Assembly: GCA_002381945.1 (NCBI GenBank)
Contig: DFXY01000059.1
Coordinates: 1-53,154, forward strand
DNA length: 53,154 nucleotides
Origin: Bacteriovoracaceae bacterium UBA4096
Lineage (GTDB): Bacteria > Bdellovibrionota > Bacteriovoracia > Bacteriovoracales > Bacteriovoracaceae
Reading direction: 5' to 3'
This document shows, piece by piece, positions 48,511 through 53,154 of this stretch; within the stretch, counting starts at the first letter, position 1, and every line of letters starts with the position of its first letter. The notes below the pieces were generated by a model. It searched no databases and was not told the origin of the DNA. It saw nothing but the letters and a program-made list of their open reading frames with translations. The position numbers and the translations under genes were made by a program.

Positions 48511-50241
48511 TTATTCGGCCTCTTCCGCATTGATCGCGCGCATGATTTCATCAACCGAAGTGATGCCTTCAAAAATTTTATCGAGAGCATCACCGCGAAG
48601 CGTTCTCATGCCGGCACGGATTGCAGCTTTTTTAATGGTGGCCGCATCTGTTTTCTGAATAATCAAAGCACGGATTTCATCATTGATGAGTAATAATTCG
48701 GACACTACGGTACGACCTGTATATCCAGTATTACTGCAACGAGCACAGCCTACTGGTTTAAAGATAGTAGCGGTATCTGGCACGTCATCCACATCCAGAA
48801 TAACTTTTTCAAAATCTGATAAGTGAGTTAACTGCTTACAAGAAGTACAAAGAGTTCTAACCAGACGTTGGGCCAGCACTCCTACTAGAGATGATGAAAT
48901 TAAGAAGGGCTGAACCCCCATATCAATTAATCGGGTAGGAGCTGAGCTTGAATCGTTGGTATGTAGAGTAGAGAGCACAAAGTGACCTGTTAGAGAGGCG
49001 TTAATTGCCATCTCTGCCGTTTCTCTATCACGGGTTTCTCCCACCATCACCACATCCGGGTTCTGACGAAGAATTGACCTGAGTGCAACTGCAAAGGACA
49101 GGTCAATTTTATGATTTACTTGAATCTGAGAGATTCCTGGAATTTCATATTCCACCGGATCTTCTACAGTAATGATCATTTTATCCGGAGAGTTGATCCG
49201 ATCGAGCAGGGCAAAGAGAGTCGTGGTTTTACCGTGACCAGTTGGTCCAGTCACGTAGAGTACTCCATGTTTTCTGCCAGCTAATTCAACCAGGCCATCA
49301 AGGACTTTACCTCTAAAGCCCAGAGTTTCCAGACGAAGAGCTGTGTTATTCTTCTCGAGAATACGCATAACAATTCGTTCACCGGACTGAATGGGGATCG
49401 TTGAAAGACGAATATCAATATCTTTACCGGCAATCTTGATTTTAATACGTCCATCCTGAGGGAGACGTTTTTCGGCAATATCAAGTCGGGCCATCACTTT
49501 AATACGGGAAGAAACAGCGGCATGGGTTTTTTTCGGTTGTCTTAAAACTTCAGTCATTACCCCGTTGATTCGGAATCGATAGACAGTTTCACGATCATAA
49601 GGCTCAATATGAATATCTGAAGCGCGTTCTTTAACCGCCCGGAAAATGACTGAGTTTACAAAGCGGATGACGGGAGCTTCATCAGCGGTGGCATCAAGAA
49701 TATCGATAGGTCCTTCAAGATCGAGATTCTCTTCAAACTCTTCATCTTCAATGGAATCAACAATATTTCGATTGGCCTTCTCATAAACACGGTTAATGGC
49801 ATCCTGAATTTTTAACGGAGTGGTGCAGATGATCTTGATCTCTTTTTTGAAGATCATATGAAGATCATTAACCACATTGAAGTTAAAAGGATTACTCATG
49901 AGTACAGTTACAGAGAAGTCCGTTTCCATGGTTGGAAGAACTTCGTGATGTTTGGCATAGTTGATGGAAAGGTCTTTTACGACATTGGCATCAATTTCAT
50001 CAATCTTTATATCGGTCTGATAAGGAATGCCGATTTGTAGGCATACAATTTTAATCAGATCGTGAGAGTGAATATAATTTTTTCTAAGGAGAATATCTCC
50101 TAGTAATCCGCCTTCAACTCTTTGTTGTTCCAGCGACTCATCAAGTTGAGAGCGTGTGAGAGAGGTGTGCTTTAATAAAAGCTCACCAATCTTTTCCTTA
50201 CTCTGCTCAATATTTTCCAGAACATCATTACTTACATTCAT
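48511..50241 (-). CDS. gspE: Type II secretion ATPase GspE
   Basis: 576 residues. An N-terminal MshEN-like/N1E domain (LLKHTSLTRSQLDESLEQQ, GGLLGDILLRKNYI), then the hexameric ATPase core: ASDIHIEPYDRETVYRFRING, Walker A GPTGHGKTTT, Asp box IITVEDPVEYEI, Walker B RQNPDVVMVGETRDRETAE, His box GHFVLSTLHTND, and the zinc module CTSC (near 490) with CARCSNTGYTGR. It drives pseudopilus growth. It follows gspD after 3 bases. Confidence 0.97.
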   Translation of the reverse strand: MNVSNDVLENIEQSKEKIGELLLKHTSLTRSQLDESLEQQRVEGGLLGDILLRKNYIHSHDLIKIVCLQIGIPYQTDIKIDEIDANVVKDLSINYAKHHEVLPTMETDFSVTVLMSNPFNFNVVNDLHMIFKKEIKIICTTPLKIQDAINRVYEKANRNIVDSIEDEEFEENLDLEGPIDILDATADEAPVIRFVNSVIFRAVKERASDIHIEPYDRETVYRFRINGVMTEVLRQPKKTHAAVSSRIKVMARLDIAEKRLPQDGRIKIKIAGKDIDIRLSTIPIQSGERIVMRILEKNNTALRLETLGFRGKVLDGLVELAGRKHGVLYVTGPTGHGKTTTLFALLDRINSPDKMIITVEDPVEYEIPGISQIQVNHKIDLSFAVALRSILRQNPDVVMVGETRDRETAEMAINASLTGHFVLSTLHTNDSSSAPTRLIDMGVQPFLISSSLVGVLAQRLVRTLCTSCKQLTHLSDFEKVILDVDDVPDTATIFKPVGCARCSNTGYTGRTVVSELLLINDEIRALIIQKTDAATIKKAAIRAGMRTLRGDALDKIFEGITSVDEIMRAINAEEAE

Positions 50242-50244
50242 ATC

Positions 50245-52791
50245 TTATTGCACCGATTTTCTGATTTCCTGATAGTCGGGAGTCTCAATCTCGTCTGCTG
50301 GAAAAACAGCATTTTGATCAGGTCCGATATCCACCTTGTTTAAGTTCTTGTAGTGTTCTGCATCTGATAAATCATATAAAGGTCCGGCAATCTGACGGTC
50401 AAGCTTCTCATTAAGTCGCTCGGTCATCTTGGCATTTGGATCCTTTTCATCAGCTGAGAACATCTCTTTCATCCCAGCGTTTCTTTTTGCCAGAATATCT
50501 TTTGTATTTGCCGAGGCCGTTTTGGCATAAGGGGACAGAATTTTAGGAGTCATGAAAAAGAGAAGATTTACTTTTTCAATCGTCTTGCTCTTGTTCTTAA
50601 ATAACCATCCAAGGACCGGAATGTCGCCTAGAATAGGAACTTTGTTATTAGTCACAAGTTCTCTGTCTCTTAATAATCCACCCATGGCAATTGTATCTCT
50701 GTCACGTACCATAACTTCTGTTACTGCCGAACGGGTGGTGGTCGGAAGACCACCACTTTGAGCAGCTTGTTGACCACTCTTAAAGTCATCAATCTTTTGA
50801 TTGATTTTAAGTTTCACAAAACGGGTCACCTTATTAATTTGTGGCGTGATTTTTAATGATAATTTTGCTTCCTGGTTAGTCGTACTGAAACTTTGTACTC
50901 CACCTGTTGCAATTGTTGAGTTACTCACCGGAACGGTATCACCAACTTCAAAAACGGCTTCGGTATTATCCAGGGCCAGAATTTGAGGTGTCGCTAGAAC
51001 ATTGGTGCTTGAATGGGAAGCGATCGCCTTAATTAAAGCATTCACTGCATTGACTTTAATCGGAGAGCCAGCAGCACCGTTAGCACCAGTTGGTGTAATT
51101 GTACGGGTAGGACCAAATCCCACTCCGGCCATAAAGCCACCGAGAGATTGAGGGACACCTGAAGCAATAAGGCCAAGTAGACCGGAGGTCGCCGAATTCT
51201 GGGTAGTGAAACCGGTACGCTGAACATTACCTTGTCCATACGCGCCTACATATTCGACACCGAATCCTTTTTCTTTTGTCACGTTGGCCTCTAAAATCAT
51301 TCCCTCAACGTAAACCTGGTCACGCGGAATATCAAGTCTTCCAATCACGTCCTTAAGAGTCAGCCAATCTGTCGGTGAAGCTGTGACTACCAGAGCGTTA
51401 TTGTTTTTGTCAGAAGTAATTTTAACTTCGGCTGAGAAAATCGGATTATCTGAAGGACCAGTAAATGAAGTGAATCGGCTTGCCCCGGTTCCACCGCTCG
51501 TTGGGGCTGCCCCTGAAACAATACTTGAAAGAGTCTTTGATAATTCTTCTGAATCACCATAGTTTAAATAATAAACGTGAACACGATTTGAACCAGAGGA
51601 AATAAGTTTTACGTCCAGTTTGTTGATCAGATCACGCAGCTGTTTGGCGCCTTCGGCATTGGCCATGGCAATAATAGAGTTGGTTCTTGGTTCAGCAATA
51701 ATTCGTGAGATCACGCTAGTCGACTCAGTTCCGCCTGAACTTGAGCTGGAAAAACGCGGAGTAGCGGTTCCTGCCCGACCGGCAGTCGGAGCACCAGAGC
51801 CACCTTTTAAAATGGTATCAAGAAGTTTGGCGATTTCCTGGGCAGAAGAATTTTTCACCTGAACAATCTGAAGACCTTCTTCGTGACCGGCCACATCCAG
51901 GAACTTAACCATTTTCGCCAGACGATTAATATTAGAACCGGTGTCAGCGATAATGATGGTGTTCGTTTGTTTGATATCAATAATTCGTCCATATCGGCTC
52001 ATGAAAGGACGAAAATTTCTGGCAATTTCAGCAGCAGATACGTGCTTGAGTGAAATAACTCGCATTACGTAGTTTTCAGTATCTGGCGTATAGTTCCCTG
52101 TATAAATTTTTGTCGGAGTATAGCGGATGTCTCGGGCATTGATCACTTTATAAAAAGCGCCGGTTTTAATGAGAGAGTATCCTGCCATATTCAAGGCAGC
52201 AAGATAGGCCTTCCAGGCATCACCTACAGTAATAGGAGTAGGCGCGATAATGGAAACCTTTCCTTTAACATCCTTATCTAGAATAAGGTTAATTCCTGTC
52301 AGCTTCTGCATGTGTTTGGTAATTTCCATGATGTCAGTATCTGGAAAGTCAAAACTTTCTACAATCTCAGGACCGAAAGCGGTCTCAGGATTGAGATTTA
52401 CGTACTTACTGTTTTTTGGTTGTGCGCTTAATTCTGCAGATGGACGGTTCCCAAAAGTCTCTTCATTTGCATCATCATCAGAGTCTGGTTCAAAAGCTGA
52501 GTCGTTATTATTTTCTTCCGGCTCATCAGCTGCCGCCTCTGATTCATTCTCAATCCTTTCTGCAGCCTTCAAGGCAGCTGCCGCATCTTCGGCCGACATC
52601 GATTCAATGTCTGAAGCTGTCGGTGCTGTTGTATTACCCGGAGATGGTGGTGTTCCGTTACCAGGAGTTGTATTAAATCTGGTTTGCGAACGGTATTTGT
52701 TGAATTGAGCCTTTGCCTCATAACTTCCCAATAGGAGGGAAACATAGAGAAGGGAACTCATGAAATGCTTGTTTTGACTTCTTGTCTTCAT
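50245..52791 (-). CDS. gspD: Type II secretion outer-membrane secretin GspD
   Basis: 848 residues against a usual 650-700. Signal peptide MKTRSQNKHFMSSLLYVSLLLGSYEAKA. Residues about 38-140 are a low-complexity acidic, Ala/Asn/Pro-rich insertion. N0 follows (VESFDFPDTDIMEITKHMQKL), then N1-N3 (YVMRVISLKHVSAAEIAR; IQVKNSSAQEIAKLLDT with a Gly/Ser insert; VHVYYLNYGDSEELS). The secretin core has VYVEGMILEANVTKEKGFGVEY, NVLATPQILALDNTEA and VMVRDRDTIAMGGLLRD. It forms the multimeric outer-membrane channel. Confidence 0.96.
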   Translation of the reverse strand: MKTRSQNKHFMSSLLYVSLLLGSYEAKAQFNKYRSQTRFNTTPGNGTPPSPGNTTAPTASDIESMSAEDAAAALKAAERIENESEAAADEPEENNNDSAFEPDSDDDANEETFGNRPSAELSAQPKNSKYVNLNPETAFGPEIVESFDFPDTDIMEITKHMQKLTGINLILDKDVKGKVSIIAPTPITVGDAWKAYLAALNMAGYSLIKTGAFYKVINARDIRYTPTKIYTGNYTPDTENYVMRVISLKHVSAAEIARNFRPFMSRYGRIIDIKQTNTIIIADTGSNINRLAKMVKFLDVAGHEEGLQIVQVKNSSAQEIAKLLDTILKGGSGAPTAGRAGTATPRFSSSSSGGTESTSVISRIIAEPRTNSIIAMANAEGAKQLRDLINKLDVKLISSGSNRVHVYYLNYGDSEELSKTLSSIVSGAAPTSGGTGASRFTSFTGPSDNPIFSAEVKITSDKNNNALVVTASPTDWLTLKDVIGRLDIPRDQVYVEGMILEANVTKEKGFGVEYVGAYGQGNVQRTGFTTQNSATSGLLGLIASGVPQSLGGFMAGVGFGPTRTITPTGANGAAGSPIKVNAVNALIKAIASHSSTNVLATPQILALDNTEAVFEVGDTVPVSNSTIATGGVQSFSTTNQEAKLSLKITPQINKVTRFVKLKINQKIDDFKSGQQAAQSGGLPTTTRSAVTEVMVRDRDTIAMGGLLRDRELVTNNKVPILGDIPVLGWLFKNKSKTIEKVNLLFFMTPKILSPYAKTASANTKDILAKRNAGMKEMFSADEKDPNAKMTERLNEKLDRQIAGPLYDLSDAEHYKNLNKVDIGPDQNAVFPADEIETPDYQEIRKSVQ

Positions 52792-52803
52792 TTCCGCTCG
52801 TCC

Positions 52804-53154
52804 TTATTTCTTGATGGAATACTCTTGTACAGAGTTTGAACCTTCACGCTTAACTCCGAGCTGAAGATTATCCAGGTTTTTTATACGACCAAAAAGTGCC
52901 ATGACTTCATTCAAGTCAGCAATTGGTTTTCCATTAATTGAGGTAATGATGTCCTGATCCTGAAGACCCAGGTAAGGGAAAATTCCTTCAGGATCCATTT
53001 CTGTCAGTTTAAATGATAAAGTTCCATCCGGATTTTGAATTTTTATCGCCCGAGCTTGAGTCAAAATAGCAGAAAGATCTTTCATCTTCTCATCAAGGAG
53101 GGCCTTAGAAATAATGAACTTATTACCAACATTTTCAATACCGGAAATTTTCTT
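52804..53154 (-). CDS. gspC: Type II secretion protein GspC, C-terminal part with PDZ domain
   Basis: The frame is open from the right edge (first visible codons AAG AAA ATT) to TAA at 52804-52806, giving 116 residues; the N-terminus and membrane helix lie outside the window. The visible part begins KISGIENVGNKFIISKALLD, then the linker KDLSAILTQARAI, and a PDZ-like domain (GIFPYLGLQDQDIITSINGKPI). GspC links GspD to the inner-membrane platform. An in-frame ATG at 53085 is internal. It is separated from gspD by 12 bases. Confidence 0.92.
   Translation of the reverse strand, partial: KKISGIENVGNKFIISKALLDEKMKDLSAILTQARAIKIQNPDGTLSFKLTEMDPEGIFPYLGLQDQDIITSINGKPIADLNEVMALFGRIKNLDNLQLGVKREGSNSVQEYSIKK

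Noticed and set aside
52250..52708. 152-codon rightward ORF over gspD N-terminus
   Set aside because: Antisense of the low-complexity insertion, Ser/Ala-rich as expected from such a shadow.

Overview
This window reads as a chromosomal segment of a low-to-moderate GC, Gram-negative, didermal bacterium. The gene content suggests a member of Bdellovibrionota, probably the Bacteriovorax/Peredibacter side (Bacteriovoracia). The pointers are a complete deltaproteobacterial-style type II secretion operon including gspN, a Treponema-like TatT/P/Q/M TRAP transporter, a type III polyketide synthase, a solitary CpaF ATPase, many secreted proteins of no recognised family and frequent TTG starts. This placement is inference from gene content; there is no rRNA here to confirm it. 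I see no tRNA, rRNA, CRISPR, prophage or insertion sequence.

Layout. 1-1919: 3' part of a large secreted-type protein with a Gly-rich tandem-repeat linker. 1959-3589: rarA and rpsU. 3591-4908: two unknown leftward genes. 5054-7325: a three-gene lipid/polyketide operon (type III PKS, His-rich membrane protein, UbiG-like methyltransferase). 7341-10523: a long-form (IleRS2-like) ileS. 10637-13186: FecR-domain protein, maf and a small exported protein. 13688-18894: a four-gene TPAT-type TRAP transporter (TatT lipoprotein, P, Q, M) plus an overlapping exported protein. 18902-24105: HAD phosphatase, a DUF6178-like protein, unknown genes and a CpaF-like ATPase with an unknown partner. 24137-24262: a 41-residue lipoprotein with its own promoter, Shine-Dalgarno and terminator.

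24315-30665 is a tightly packed leftward heme operon, hemA-hemC(D)-hemL-histidine kinase-response regulator-hemE, with the two-component pair embedded between biosynthetic genes. Divergently, 30841-33620 holds a small membrane protein, a Na/Pi cotransporter with a PhoU-like tail and an isoaspartyl methyltransferase-like protein. A PhoB-box-like direct repeat lies in the shared intergenic region. 33688-36965: a CBS-less IMPDH/GMPR protein, a PlsB-like acyltransferase and a small unknown.

37043-39254 is the translation/nucleoid block infC-rpmI-rplT-ihfA-merR. infC appears to start at a non-canonical AUA codon, and a terminator-like hairpin separates infC from rpmI. 39238-53154 is a leftward type II secretion operon, gspC(partial)-D-E-F-G-H-I-J-K-L-M-N, ending in ispA, which starts within a few bases of the gspN stop.

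Functional themes: protein export (T2SS and many exported proteins), heme synthesis through the C5 pathway with a possible built-in signalling pair, organic solute and phosphate uptake, and an unassigned type III polyketide lipid pathway. Where the first Met of an open frame is poorly supported, I chose the internal start with the best Shine-Dalgarno and family fit and say so in the entry.
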